Below are positions 24,837 to 39,160 of a stretch of 64,000 nt of DNA, piece by piece. Under the pieces are notes generated by a model, which worked only from the letters and a program-made list of their open reading frames with translations, was not told where the DNA came from and ran no database searches. The stretch is from Marinobacter alexandrii. GTDB lineage: Bacteria > Pseudomonadota > Gammaproteobacteria > Pseudomonadales > Oleiphilaceae. Both the position numbers and the translations under genes were made by a program. Within the stretch, counting starts at the first letter, position 1. Each line of letters opens with the position of its first letter. The DNA lies in contig NZ_SWKM01000011.1 in assembly GCF_005871205.1 (NCBI RefSeq), positions 1,054,001 to 1,118,000 on the forward strand, given 5' to 3'.

Positions 24837-26480
24837 TTACTGCAACTGATCCCGGATCAGCTTCTTGTTGATCTTGCCAACACTGGTCTTTGGGATATCC
24901 TCGACAAAATCAATCTGCGCCGGGATGGCCCACTTGTTGATTTCGCCAGAGTCGACGAACTGCCGGAGGTGATTCTGGATGTCCTCCAGCGTGGCCGTCT
25001 CGCCCGGTTTCAGAGTGACCAGGGCGTGAGGGCGCTCGCCCCACTTCTCATCGGGCACACCAACCACGGCGGTAGCCGCGACCGAGGGATGCTGACTGAT
25101 CAGGTTTTCCAGATCCAGGGACGACAGCCATTCACCGCCGGTCTTGATCACGTCCTTGATACGGTCCTTGATCACCAGGGTGCCGTCCGGGTCCATTGAG
25201 GCCACGTCTCCGGTGTGCAACCAGCCCCCCTTCCAAAGTTCTTCGCCTTTCTCTTTTTCCTTGAAGTAGCTCTGGGTCAGCCAGGGTGCGCGGGCAACCA
25301 CTTCGCCTTTCGCCTCGCCGTCGTGGGCAACTGGGTTGCCTTCCGGGTCAAAGATTTCCATATCCACCAGGGCAGTGGCGATGCCGGTCTTGATCCGCTT
25401 GGCAGTCTGCTGCTCCAGCGGCAGTTCCAGATCTTCCGGTTTCATGTGCGTGGCACACAGCAGCGGACAGGTCTCAGACATACCGTAGGCGGTGTACATG
25501 TGGATGCCGAGCTTGGCGCTGGCATCGCACAGGCTCTTAGTCAGGGCGCTGCCGCCGATCAGCACATGCCAGTTGCTGAGATCGGCCGTCTTGATGGATT
25601 CGGTGCCCATCATCATCTGCATGATGGTCGGTACACAGTGCGAGAAGGTGACCTTGTGTTCCTTCAACAGGTCGACCAGCATTTCCGGCTCATAGCGGCC
25701 CGGGTAAACCTGCTTGATGCCCAGCATGGTGGCTGCATAAGGCACGCCCCAGGCGTGTACGTGGAACATCGGGGTCACCGGCATGTACACCGATGACGAC
25801 CGCAGCAGCGGCATTTCATCGTAACCGGAGAGGGCGCCGGTCATGGCAAGGGTGTGGAGCACCAACTGGCGATGGCTGAAGAACACCCCTTTCGGGTTGC
25901 CGGTGGTGCCGGTGGTGTAGAAGGTGGTGGCGATGCTGTTTTCATCAAAGTCCGGGAAGTCGAACGAGGTTCCGGCCTTGGCCAGCAGGGCTTCGTATTC
26001 GCCAGCGGTCGGCAGCTCCGTTGATTTCGCGGAAGCGTCGTCGGTCAGCTGGATGTAGTTGCGAACAGTTTTGATGTCGCCTTTGACCGACTCAAGCACC
26101 GGCAGGAAGTCATCGTGCACCAGCACCACGGCGTCGTCGGCGTGGTTCATGGTGTATACGATCTGATCCGGCGACAGGCGGACGTTAATGGTGTGCAGGA
26201 CAGCGCCAATCATGGGAATGGCAAAGAAGCATTCCAGGTAACGGGGCGTGTCCCAGTCCATGACTGCGACGGTATCACCGGGTTTGACGCCGGCATCGGT
26301 CAGGGCGTTGGCCAGACGGTGAATACGTTCTACCAGATCGGTGTAGGTGTACTTGCTGCGGTTGCCGTAACAGATTTCCTGCTCCGGTCGCAGGCGCGGG
26401 CCTGACAGAAGCAGCTGTTTGATCAGCAGTGGATACTGGTAGGCATTGTCAGCCGGAGGCAAAATTCTGGTCTGAACCAT
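24837..26480 (-). CDS. alkK: Medium-chain acyl-CoA ligase, AlkK-like
   Basis: 547 residues, the size of the AlkK/FadK-type adenylate-forming ligases. The AMP-binding motif [12 protein letters not shown], the [11 protein letters not shown] block and the C-terminal [12 protein letters not shown] and [11 protein letters not shown] (catalytic lysine) are all present. It activates medium-chain fatty acids to CoA esters in alkane and fatty-acid degradation. Other close synthetases cannot be excluded by eye. A 15-bp palindrome (26534-26548) lies about 55 bases upstream and may be an operator. Confidence 0.87.
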   Translation of the reverse strand: MVQTRILPPADNAYQYPLLIKQLLLSGPRLRPEQEICYGNRSKYTYTDLVERIHRLANALTDAGVKPGDTVAVMDWDTPRYLECFFAIPMIGAVLHTINVRLSPDQIVYTMNHADDAVVLVHDDFLPVLESVKGDIKTVRNYIQLTDDASAKSTELPTAGEYEALLAKAGTSFDFPDFDENSIATTFYTTGTTGNPKGVFFSHRQLVLHTLAMTGALSGYDEMPLLRSSSVYMPVTPMFHVHAWGVPYAATMLGIKQVYPGRYEPEMLVDLLKEHKVTFSHCVPTIMQMMMGTESIKTADLSNWHVLIGGSALTKSLCDASAKLGIHMYTAYGMSETCPLLCATHMKPEDLELPLEQQTAKRIKTGIATALVDMEIFDPEGNPVAHDGEAKGEVVARAPWLTQSYFKEKEKGEELWKGGWLHTGDVASMDPDGTLVIKDRIKDVIKTGGEWLSSLDLENLISQHPSVAATAVVGVPDEKWGERPHALVTLKPGETATLEDIQNHLRQFVDSGEINKWAIPAQIDFVEDIPKTSVGKINKKLIRDQLQ

Positions 26481-26533
26481 ATGTCCGTGTCCTCTTTCTC
26501 ATTTATTGATGTTGTCGAGAAAAGCAGGACTAA

Positions 26534-26548
26534 ATCTGACACAGATTG
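26534..26548. promoter_or_regulatory. Perfect palindrome upstream of the AlkK-like gene
   Basis: AATCTG and CAGATT flank a three-base spacer, 54 bases before the start codon. The position suits an operator, but no regulator is identified. Confidence 0.35.
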
Positions 26549-26674
26549 ACGGAAACGGAAACCGGCGGGGGTGAAAAAAGCAGAACGGATCCGGCCGTTA
26601 TCTCAGGCTGTGGGTCCGTTCGGCGATCGCATTACTTACGTTCGGCAGCAGGTATTGGCCGTCGGGGGAGCGGC

Positions 26675-26956
26675 TTATTCGTAGGTGCAGAGGTAGGCAG
26701 TGTCGATGTCGGTTTTTGCCTTGAAGCTGGCCTGGCCGGCTACATCGAAGCTTTCACCCGAACCGTAGGTCATCCACTCGTCCACGCCCGGCAGCAGGAC
26801 CGTCAGGGCACCACTGATCACGGTCATGGTTTCCTTCTTGCTGGTACCAAATTCGTACTCACCTGGGCTGATAACGCCAACCGTGGCCGGCAGGGTGGAC
26901 GTCTGGAATGAAATGGACTTGGCGTTGCCATCAAAGTATTCGTTAACTTTGAGCAT
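26675..26956 (-). CDS. ppnP: Pyrimidine/purine nucleoside phosphorylase PpnP
   Basis: 93 residues, the size of the single-cupin PpnP (formerly DUF1255, YaiE). Family pattern throughout: NEYFDGNAKSI, TLPATVGVISPGEYEFGT, EMWTY-like DEWMTYGSGESFDV and a final TAYLCTY. The enzyme phosphorolyses a range of nucleosides to bases and ribose-1-phosphate. GAGG lies about eight bases before the ATG. It is single, on the minus strand, between the ligase and the Mrp operon. Confidence 0.95.
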   Translation of the reverse strand: MLKVNEYFDGNAKSISFQTSTLPATVGVISPGEYEFGTSKKETMTVISGALTVLLPGVDEWMTYGSGESFDVAGQASFKAKTDIDTAYLCTYE

Positions 26957-27075
26957 GTGCTGGCTCCTCAGAATGGGTTGGGGCGCCCACTATACGTCAA
27001 ATTGCTTCAAGTCCAATGACTATTTTGAAGGTCGGTTTGACAGCGGTCTGGAATGGATGACCTTAGTCCAGCTGC

Positions 27076-27408
27076 CTACTGATCCCAGGGCTTCCCCTGG
27101 GTATTTTCCACCGTTCGAACACCCATGTGCATGGCGGCCTTGGCCAGGATGTTGGCACTGACCGGAGCGGTCATGAACAGGAACACGGTAACCAGAATTT
27201 CCGATATGCCAATGCTGCCGTCACGGCTGCTGAAATAGATCACCGAACTCAGCATGATGGCGCCAACACCCACAGTGGTAGCCTTGGTGGGGCCGTGCAG
27301 GCGGGTGTAGAAATCCGGGAGTCGGGCCAGGCCGATGGCTCCAATCAGGGTAAAGGCGCCTCCGGTCAGTAACAGAAGGCAGATAGCGTATTCAGCGAAC
27401 TGGCTCAT
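27076..27408 (-). CDS. mnhG: Mrp-type Na+/H+ antiporter subunit G
   Basis: 110 residues, three hydrophobic segments, and the subunit-G pattern GAIGLARLPDFYTRLHGPTKATTVGV. It is the last gene of the antiporter operon, 39 bp after subunit F. Subunit G is required for assembly of the Mrp complex in the inner membrane, which exchanges Na+ (or other monovalent cations) for protons. Confidence 0.95.
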   Translation of the reverse strand: MSQFAEYAICLLLLTGGAFTLIGAIGLARLPDFYTRLHGPTKATTVGVGAIMLSSVIYFSSRDGSIGISEILVTVFLFMTAPVSANILAKAAMHMGVRTVENTQGKPWDQ

Positions 27409-27447
27409 GACAGACGTCCTCGATTCGCAAGGTTGTTCGGGCTGACG

Positions 27448-27717
27448 TTATTCAATGACACTGCCCCGCTTCAGGTACTTGGCCATGGCCACAGTGCCGA
27501 CAAAGCCCATCACTGCAATCAGCAGCGCCGACTCCAGGTACATACGCGTGCCCAGGGTGATGCAAAGGAGAATGATCAGGGCAATGGCGTTGATGTACAG
27601 CGTATCCAGCGCCAGCACCCGGTCCGGGGCGTCCGGGCCTTTGATCAGACGGTACACATTCAGCACAGCTGCCAGCGTTACCATCCCGATGGTCAGGTAG
27701 AGTGCAATGGTGATCAT
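27448..27717 (-). CDS. mnhF: Mrp-type Na+/H+ antiporter subunit F
   Basis: 89 residues, mostly three membrane helices. The conserved loop RLIKGPDAPDRVLALDTLYINAIALI (quoted across the membrane boundary) is the subunit-F signature. The ATG overlaps the subunit-E stop by four bases. It is a small structural part of the Mrp complex; the antiport chemistry is done mainly by subunits A and D. Confidence 0.94.
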   Translation of the reverse strand: MITIALYLTIGMVTLAAVLNVYRLIKGPDAPDRVLALDTLYINAIALIILLCITLGTRMYLESALLIAVMGFVGTVAMAKYLKRGSVIE

Positions 27718-28202
27718 TCGAACATCTCCAGCAGCGGTTTTTCGTAACGGGTGCGGATAGCGTCTATCACATCGTCGCCATTTTCCGCGTCCAGGGCGTG
27801 CACCAGAAGAATCTTGTTGTCGTCACTGACATCGACACTGACGGTGCCGGGGGTCAGTGAGATGGTGCTTGCCAGAATGGTAATAGCCAGCGGTTGCTCC
27901 AGTTCCAGGGGGTAGGCAACGAACATTGGTCGTGGCTTGCGCGGGCTGAGGATCAGCTTCGCGACCTGAAAACTGGCAACAACAATGTCGAAGATTACTC
28001 GCATCAGGTAGGCCGGCATGCGCCAGGATTTGAAAAAGGTAGGGCGCTCCGGCCAGAACGCCTGGGTCATCTGGGGAATGCTCCAGGCCAGGATCAGTCC
28101 CAGTACCACACTGGCACCGGAGACACCGTCGCTCAGGAACTGCCAGATCACGAACAGGATAAGGCTGAGCCAGGGCTGGGGAAAACTCAGGCGATCGAAC
28201 AT
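27714..28202 (-). CDS. mnhE: Mrp-type Na+/H+ antiporter subunit E
   Basis: 162 residues. Two or three N-terminal helices are followed by a soluble domain typical of subunit E, with LAITILASTISLTPGTVSVD and ILLVHALDA. Its start shares one base with the subunit-D stop. It belongs to the same operon and complex as subunits A, C, D, F and G. Confidence 0.94.
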   Translation of the reverse strand: MFDRLSFPQPWLSLILFVIWQFLSDGVSGASVVLGLILAWSIPQMTQAFWPERPTFFKSWRMPAYLMRVIFDIVVASFQVAKLILSPRKPRPMFVAYPLELEQPLAITILASTISLTPGTVSVDVSDDNKILLVHALDAENGDDVIDAIRTRYEKPLLEMFE

Positions 28203-29719
28203 TAGTTGTCCCCCTTGACCATGGGCGTTTTCAGGATCTCGAGATAATCCCCGGGGTTCAGCAGCTGGGCGGCCGTGGCGTCGGTAAACTCACTGATTGG
28301 CCCTGCCAGGGCCACGAGCACCACACTGAGGCCCGCCAGTGCACCGGCGGCGACCGACACGTTGCCGCCCAAGGGTCGGGGTTCTTCAATATGACCGTCC
28401 ACGGTGCGCCAGAATACGATGCTGCCGGCACGGCTGTAGGCGATCACCGTGAAGAAGCTGCCAATTAGCACCACCGACCACAGCCAGGCCATTTCCGAGC
28501 CGGACAACACCGACTGCAAAATCAGCAGCTTGGCAAAGAAGCCACTCAGCGGTGGTAGGCCGGCAGCCGCCACTGCACCAACCAGGAACAGTACGCTCAG
28601 GAAGGTGCGGTTGCGCATGCGCGGCGCGGTAACTATCTTGTCCTTGGCACTGCCACGCTGGTTGGCGACCATTTCCGCCACCAGGAACAGGCCACCAACG
28701 GTCCAGGTGCTGCTGAGCAGGTAGAACAATGCCGCGGAAATACCTGCGGCCGAGCCCAGGGCGATCGGAGCCAGCAAGGTGCCCACGGAAATGATCACCT
28801 GCCAGGCCACCAGGGTTTTCAGGTTGTCTGCGCCCAAGGCACCGATTACGCCCATGGTCAGGGTGATCAGCGCCAGCGGGAACAGCCAATCCATGCCCAG
28901 ATTGGCCAGGGCGCCGGCGTCATCGCCGAACACCAGCAGATACACCCGCAGGATGGCGTAGATGCCTACTTTGGTCATGACCGCAAACAGCGCCGCGACC
29001 GGTGCGGTGGCATTGGCGTAGGCCTTGGGCAGCCAAAAGCACAGCGGAATCAGCGCGGCTTTCAGTGCGAATACCACCAGCAGCATCATGCCGCCGGCTT
29101 TGACGATGCTCAGGTTCTCGCCGGTCAGGTCCGGAATTCTCAACGCCAGGTCGGCCATGTTGAGGGTGCCGGTGACGCTGTAAATCATCCCGACACTGAT
29201 CAGGAAGACCGCGGAGCCGGCCAGGTTGAGGACCACGTAATGCAGCCCGGGCACACTGCGGGCACGCCCGCCACCGTGCATCAGCAGCCCGTAGGAGGCG
29301 ATGAGCAGAACCTCAAACGCCACGAACAGGTTGAACAGGTCGCCGGTGAGAAAGGCAATGTTCAGGCCCATCAGCTGGAACAGGAACAGGCCATGGAACT
29401 GGCGATTGCCTTCGTCGGCGCCGCCGATAGCAAAAATGTGACAGAAGATGGCCAGGATAGCGGTCAGCACCAGCATCAGTGCCGCCAGGCGATCCAACAC
29501 CAGTACAATGCCGAACGGCGGCTGCCAGTTGCCAAAGGCGTATAGGCGGTAGCTGTCGTCACTGGCCAGCGCCACTAGAACGATAGTGGAGACAAGCAAT
29601 AGCACGGTCGTGGCAATGGCCAGGGTCCGGCGCAGGCTGATCGGGGCATAACCCATGAAGACCTGGAGGATGCCGCCGAGCAGGGGGATCAGAATTGGTG
29701 CGGTAAGCCAGTGGTTCAT
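28202..29719 (-). CDS. mnhD: Mrp-type Na+/H+ antiporter subunit D
   Basis: 505 residues and about 14 membrane helices, homologous to NADH dehydrogenase subunits ND2/ND4/ND5 (NuoN/NuoM type). Signature regions include NLFVAFEVLLIASYGLL and the helix with ALKAALIPLCFWLPKAY, holding lysines used in proton translocation. It overlaps subunit C by four bases. Subunit D is one of the two proton-pumping-like parts of the antiporter. Confidence 0.95.
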   Translation of the reverse strand: MNHWLTAPILIPLLGGILQVFMGYAPISLRRTLAIATTVLLLVSTIVLVALASDDSYRLYAFGNWQPPFGIVLVLDRLAALMLVLTAILAIFCHIFAIGGADEGNRQFHGLFLFQLMGLNIAFLTGDLFNLFVAFEVLLIASYGLLMHGGGRARSVPGLHYVVLNLAGSAVFLISVGMIYSVTGTLNMADLALRIPDLTGENLSIVKAGGMMLLVVFALKAALIPLCFWLPKAYANATAPVAALFAVMTKVGIYAILRVYLLVFGDDAGALANLGMDWLFPLALITLTMGVIGALGADNLKTLVAWQVIISVGTLLAPIALGSAAGISAALFYLLSSTWTVGGLFLVAEMVANQRGSAKDKIVTAPRMRNRTFLSVLFLVGAVAAAGLPPLSGFFAKLLILQSVLSGSEMAWLWSVVLIGSFFTVIAYSRAGSIVFWRTVDGHIEEPRPLGGNVSVAAGALAGLSVVLVALAGPISEFTDATAAQLLNPGDYLEILKTPMVKGDN

Positions 29720-30083
29720 TTACCGGTCTCCTCCGGCTTTTGGGTGGCACTGGTGGCGTGGATGTCCTGATGACCGTCGACATGGTCGTCTTCGTGATCA
29801 GCCAGGCTACGCAACGCCAACACCACCAAGAACGCGGTCATCGCAAAGCCGATAACGATTGCGGTCAGCACCAGGGCCTGGGGCAGTGGGTCGGTGTAGC
29901 TGCCTGTGGTGCCCAGGATGGGCTGGGCTCCGGTCGCTAGCCGACCACTGGAAAACAGGAACAGGTTGACGCCGTAGGAGATCAGAGTTAGCCCGACAAC
30001 TACCGGAAAGGTACGTGCCCGCAATAGCAGGTAAACACCGGAAGCGGTCAATGCGCCGATGACCAGTGCGAAGACAAGCTCCA

Positions 30084-30084
<1 letters not shown>
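29716..30084 (-). CDS. mnhC: Mrp-type Na+/H+ antiporter subunit C
   Basis: 122 residues, three hydrophobic segments, homologous to NuoK. The pattern YLLLRARTFPVVVGLTLISYGVNLFLF and DPLPQALVLTAIVIGFAMTA is typical of subunit C. A charged, histidine- and aspartate-rich tail (DHEDDHVDGHQDIHA) follows. The start overlaps the subunit-A stop by one base. Confidence 0.95.
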
Positions 30085-35291
<5,207 letters not shown>

Positions 35292-35355
35292 AACCCACCA
35301 TTTGGGGCCTATGTGGCCCCGAATTGGCCAGTTGTGACGCGTTGCGTCAGTCAGG

Positions 35356-35523
35356 TCACCGGACGGATTTCAGCGCGTTGGATATTGCTTCGGCCTCTGC
35401 CTCCAGAACCAGGCAACGCAGACTGCTGTTGCCCTGCTGCAGCGCTTGTGCCAGCTGCTTCTGCTTCATGTCATAGAGTCGGCAGAGAATATCGGCCTGG
35501 CTTTGTTTCATCGGTGTGTCCAT
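35356..35523 (-). CDS. Small hypothetical protein
   Basis: 55 residues from the ATG at 35523, preceded by GGGAGG with ideal spacing. It is a helical, glutamine- and leucine-rich peptide (MKQSQADILCRLYDMKQKQL) without signal or membrane segment. An upstream in-frame start would add 23 residues but has no ribosome site. No family is recognised. It lies between fadH and the GlxA-like regulator. Confidence 0.6.
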   Translation of the reverse strand: MDTPMKQSQADILCRLYDMKQKQLAQALQQGNSSLRCLVLEAEAEAISNALKSVR

Positions 35524-35629
35524 GGCTACCTCCCCCACTTTAACACCTGTGTCAAAAACTTTTACGAGTGGCGCCAAAAATCGGCCTTCCACTTATAAAG
35601 ATGCATAACGTGGGCCATGTGTTACAGAA

Positions 35630-36610
35630 CTAGCGGCCAAATCGTGAACGGTAGGCACCGGGTGGCAAGCCAGTATGCTTCCGGAATAGGCGGCTGAATG
35701 AACTGACATCCTCATAACCGACGGTGTTAATTATTTCGTCAATTGGCCGTCGGGATGTCTCCAGATGGTGGCGGGCATGCTCTACCCGAAGCAACTGCAA
35801 ATAGGTATTCGGGGTGTCGCCTGTTGCGGCCTTGAAGCGCCGCAACAGGGAACGCTCGCTGAGCCCAGCCAGGCGAGCGAGTTCCGATAACGCAATGGTT
35901 TGGGTGAAGTGACGGTCGAGCCAGTCTTGCAGCTGCAGGACCGTGGCGTCTGCATGGTAGCGTTTTGCCTGGAGGGCACTGTACGGGGCCTGGCTGGTGC
36001 GCCCGGCATCAATCACGAACGCCTTGGCCAACTGGCGGGAGGCGTCCGGTCCGGCGTAGCGCTCTACCAGGTACACCCCCAGATCCCACCAGGCCATGCC
36101 ACCGCCGGCACAGGCAATGTCGCCATCGACCGTCACCAGCTTTTCCGGCCGGCAGATGACCTCCGGATAACGCTGACGAAACTGATTGCTGAAGCCCCAG
36201 TGGGTGGTTGCCTCGCGGCCATTCAGCAGCCCCGCCTCCGCCAACAGAAACGCCCCGGTGCAATTACTCGCCAATAGCCTTGGAGAGCTGTCCTGCCGGG
36301 ACAACCAGTCCACCAGCTGCCGATTGTGCGCGAGCACGTCGATAATGGGCGCGCCAATGGTGGGCACAATAATGATGTCCGCCGGTGGCAGCTCACCGTC
36401 ATTCCAACTGCCATCCGCCAGCAGGGTGATGCCATTGATGCAGCGGCAGGGATCGCCGTTGGTGGTCAGCAGGCGAGTCCGAAACAAGGGTTCGGGTGGT
36501 TCGTCGTGGATTCTGGCCCAGGTCACACCGGCCAGACGGAACAGATCAATAATCCCCGTGATGGCGCTGGCAAGGGCGCCATCAAAACCGATGACTGAAA
36601 CCGTGTGCAT
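35630..36610 (-). CDS. GlxA-like transcriptional regulator (DJ-1/PfpI + AraC)
   Basis: 326 residues from the ATG at 36610, which follows GGGAG. The N-terminal 190 residues form a class-I glutamine amidotransferase-like DJ-1/PfpI domain (FDGALASAITGIIDLFRLAG, the nucleophile-elbow SNCTGAFLLAEAGLL). The C-terminal part is an AraC helix-turn-helix pair, with LARLAGLSERSLLRRFK and VGYEDVSSFSRLFRKHTG. Family members sense small amino-acid or quaternary-amine signals. It is divergent from an acyl-CoA dehydrogenase; a palindromic repeat and a 14-bp palindrome lie between them. Confidence 0.9.
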   Translation of the reverse strand: MHTVSVIGFDGALASAITGIIDLFRLAGVTWARIHDEPPEPLFRTRLLTTNGDPCRCINGITLLADGSWNDGELPPADIIIVPTIGAPIIDVLAHNRQLVDWLSRQDSSPRLLASNCTGAFLLAEAGLLNGREATTHWGFSNQFRQRYPEVICRPEKLVTVDGDIACAGGGMAWWDLGVYLVERYAGPDASRQLAKAFVIDAGRTSQAPYSALQAKRYHADATVLQLQDWLDRHFTQTIALSELARLAGLSERSLLRRFKAATGDTPNTYLQLLRVEHARHHLETSRRPIDEIINTVGYEDVSSFSRLFRKHTGLPPGAYRSRFGR

Positions 36611-36630
36611 GGAAAGCTCCCGGGGCAGGG

Positions 36631-36734
36631 CCGCGGTGGGTGGCAGTGTCCGGGACTGTGTGCAGCATGGATGCTGCACTCAAGCGTACACGGATGTATT
36701 TACAGCGGGTCCCGGACACTGCCACCCACTGCGG
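36631..36734 (-). repeat. Palindromic interspersed element, copy B
   Basis: Arms 36631-36656 and 36709-36734 are complementary at 25 of 26 positions; the exception is a G.T pair, still pairable in RNA. The 52-bp core, read on the minus strand, begins CCGCT, contains CGCTTGAG and CATCCATG and ends CACA, matching the core of copy A (5252-5362). The arms, containing GTGTCCGGGAC, do not match copy A. It occupies the leader region of the GlxA-like regulator. Confidence 0.88.
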
Positions 36735-36759
36735 ACCGTCTTTTGAATCGCCAGTGGCG

Positions 36760-36773
36760 ATATTGGCCAATAT
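36760..36773. promoter_or_regulatory. Perfect 14-bp palindrome between regulator and acyl-CoA dehydrogenase
   Basis: ATATTGGCCAATAT is self-complementary and lies 72 bases before the dehydrogenase start and 150 bases from the regulator start. It could be an operator for the adjacent GlxA-like regulator, although AraC-type sites are usually direct repeats. Confidence 0.35.
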
Positions 36774-36844
36774 TATGTCATAAATGCCGGTTTTCTAACC
36801 CTTGTCGCTGTGACACTCTGTGTGCCATTAAAAGGAGAAGCACA

Positions 36845-38647
36845 ATGACCGACACCCTGATCGATCGCCGAGACCTGGCGTTCCAGCTCTACGAAGTCCT
36901 CGATACCGAGACCCTGACCGAACGCGAGCGCTTCAGTGAGCACAGCCGCGACACCTTCGATGCCGTGGTTGAAACCGCCGACCGCATCGCCCGGGATAAG
37001 TTTGCCACCCACAACAGCGCCGCCGACAAAGACGAGCCAAAATTCGTGGATGGCACCGTGAAAATGCTCCCGGCCGTCAAGGAAGCCTTCGACGCCTATG
37101 CCGAGGCCGGATTCATTGCCGGGCGCTACGACTACGATCTGGGCGGCATGCAGCTTCCGGAATCAGTAATGGCGGCCTGCAACGGTTTTTTCACCGCAGC
37201 CAACCCCGGCACGGCTGGTTACCCGTTCCTGACCACCGCCGCGGCTAACCTCATTCGGGTGTTTGGTAACGAGCGACAGCAGCAAACTTTCCTGCCGCAC
37301 ATGCTGTCAGGCCGCTATACAGGAACCATGGCGCTGACCGAACCGCACGCCGGTTCGTCGCTTGCGGACATCCGCACCTCGGCGACACCGACCGACGACG
37401 GCCACTACCTGATCAAGGGCGCGAAGATCTACATCTCCGGTGGCGAACAGTCGCTGACGGAAAACATCGTGCACATGGTACTGGCCAAGATTAAGGGTGC
37501 ACCGGCCGGGGTAAAAGGCATCTCGCTGTTCATCGTGCCCAAGTTCGTCGTGGACGAGGACGGCAACGCCACCGAGCGCAACGGCGTGAACCTGGCCGGG
37601 CTGATCCATAAGCTGGGTTATCGTGGCACCACGTCTACCGCCTTGAGCTTCGGTGATGATGCACCCTGCCACGGCTATCTGGTGGGCGAACCGCACCAGG
37701 GCCTGAAGTACATGTTCCAGATGATGAACGAGGCCCGTGTGGGCGTTGGCTTCGGCGCCGCTGTGATCGGCTATCGCGGCTACATGCACAGCCTGGAGTA
37801 TGCCAAGGATCGACTGCAGGGCCGCAAGCCTTCGGAAAAGAACCCGGAAGCGCCTCAGGTGCCGATCATCGAACACGCGGATGTTCGCCGCATGCTGTTG
37901 GCCCAAAAGGCCTACAGCGAAGGTGGCTTGGCGCTGTGCCTGTACGGGGCACGGTTGATGGATGATCAGCACACCCACCCAGATGAACAGAAGCGACTGG
38001 AAGCGGGCAAACTGCTGGACCTGCTGACCCCGGTGATCAAGGCCTGGCCCTCCGAGTACGGACCAAAAGCCAATGATCTGGCGATCCAGGTCTACGGTGG
38101 TGCCGGTTACACCCGGGAGTATCCGGTGGAGCAGTGCTGGCGCGACAACCGCCTGAACCCCATCCACGAGGGCACCAACGGCATTCAGGCCCTTGACCTG
38201 CTTGGTCGCAAGATCTGGCAGGACCAGAGTCACGGCCTGCAACTGCTCATGCAGCAAATGCAAGTGGATCTGGAGGCGGCCACGTCGGATCGCTGCCAGC
38301 AGTGGGCGCTGTCCCTGAGCGAAACCCTGCAACAGGCGGTGAAAGTCACCCAGAGTCTGGGTAAGTCGCTGATGAGCGAGAATCCGGACCGGGTACTGGC
38401 GAACGCCTCGTGCTATCTGCACCTGTTTGGCCACATCATCGTGTCCTGGATGTGGCTGCGCCAGGCCAATGCCGCAGAAAAGGCGCTGGCGAACGTCAGC
38501 ACCGACGATGAGCGCAATTTTTACCAGGGCAAGATGCAGGCGGCCCAGTATTTCTTCCATTGGGAGCTGCCCACCGTTGCCCAGGACCTGGTATTGCTCA
38601 AGAACCAGGACGATACCTGTCTGGCGATGAAGGCGGAGTGGTTCTGA
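36845..38647 (+). CDS. Acyl-CoA dehydrogenase, long C-terminal form
   Basis: 600 residues from the ATG at 36845, with AAGGAG nearby; the frame continues to 36605, through the repeat element, and is not credible there. Flavin-binding blocks MALTEPHAGSSLADI and IYISGGEQ are clear, as are the later IQVYGGAGYTREYPVEQ and RLNPIHEGTNGIQALDL. The extra C-terminal 100 residues resemble FadE5/DmdC-type dehydrogenases. It catalyses the first oxidation step of an acyl-CoA, feeding electrons to ETF. The substrate chain length is not readable. Confidence 0.9.
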   Translation: MTDTLIDRRDLAFQLYEVLDTETLTERERFSEHSRDTFDAVVETADRIARDKFATHNSAADKDEPKFVDGTVKMLPAVKEAFDAYAEAGFIAGRYDYDLGGMQLPESVMAACNGFFTAANPGTAGYPFLTTAAANLIRVFGNERQQQTFLPHMLSGRYTGTMALTEPHAGSSLADIRTSATPTDDGHYLIKGAKIYISGGEQSLTENIVHMVLAKIKGAPAGVKGISLFIVPKFVVDEDGNATERNGVNLAGLIHKLGYRGTTSTALSFGDDAPCHGYLVGEPHQGLKYMFQMMNEARVGVGFGAAVIGYRGYMHSLEYAKDRLQGRKPSEKNPEAPQVPIIEHADVRRMLLAQKAYSEGGLALCLYGARLMDDQHTHPDEQKRLEAGKLLDLLTPVIKAWPSEYGPKANDLAIQVYGGAGYTREYPVEQCWRDNRLNPIHEGTNGIQALDLLGRKIWQDQSHGLQLLMQQMQVDLEAATSDRCQQWALSLSETLQQAVKVTQSLGKSLMSENPDRVLANASCYLHLFGHIIVSWMWLRQANAAEKALANVSTDDERNFYQGKMQAAQYFFHWELPTVAQDLVLLKNQDDTCLAMKAEWF

Positions 38648-38813
38648 GGCAATAGATCGAGAGTTGCAAATAGCACCGGCCGGCAACGTGACGGCCGGTG
38701 AGTGGCGAAATTCATCACTGTGAGCCAGACTTTACTGGTCCGCCGCTGCGGATGTGTCTGGGCATGTTGGGTATCAATAAAAACAAACACTCAACCACAA
38801 GGATGGAATAGCC

Positions 38814-39071
38814 ATGACAACACCCATTGCATCTTCGGCCGCCGTGCACTGGAGCGTGCGGGGTATGTTGGTGGAATACCTCACCTCAGGACGGCTGGCA
38901 GAAGTGGTCTATCGAGACAGCGCCGGCCAGATTCGCATGGTTCACGATGTTATCAAGGATTTGTTTAGCCGGGCTGGCCAGGAATACATTCTGCTGGGGC
39001 GTGGCAGCATGGTCAGTCTCGATCATGTCATCACGCTGGATGGCCGGACTCTCGCCGTAAGTCATTACTAA
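38814..39071 (+). CDS. Small Sm-like protein, possibly Rof-like
   Basis: 85 residues, no membrane segment. The pattern RLAEVVYRDSAGQIRMVHDVI, a charged turn, then GQEYILLGRGSMVSLDHVITLDG predicts a five-strand barrel resembling Rof (Rho-binding anti-terminator) and similar Sm-like folds. The resemblance is by eye and the assignment is weak. AAGGA lies about nine bases before the ATG. It follows the acyl-CoA dehydrogenase by 166 bp and is probably a separate transcript. Confidence 0.55.
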   Translation: MTTPIASSAAVHWSVRGMLVEYLTSGRLAEVVYRDSAGQIRMVHDVIKDLFSRAGQEYILLGRGSMVSLDHVITLDGRTLAVSHY

Positions 39072-39160
39072 CCAAACAGTAATCCGTGAGTAATTGTATG
39101 TGACAGTATGTAACCGTAACCTGATGTTGATTTATCACGGACCAACAGAGGGACATGGTT

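Noticed and set aside
37307..38686. 459-residue open frame on the minus strand
   Set aside because: Antisense to the acyl-CoA dehydrogenase, with no recognisable domain.
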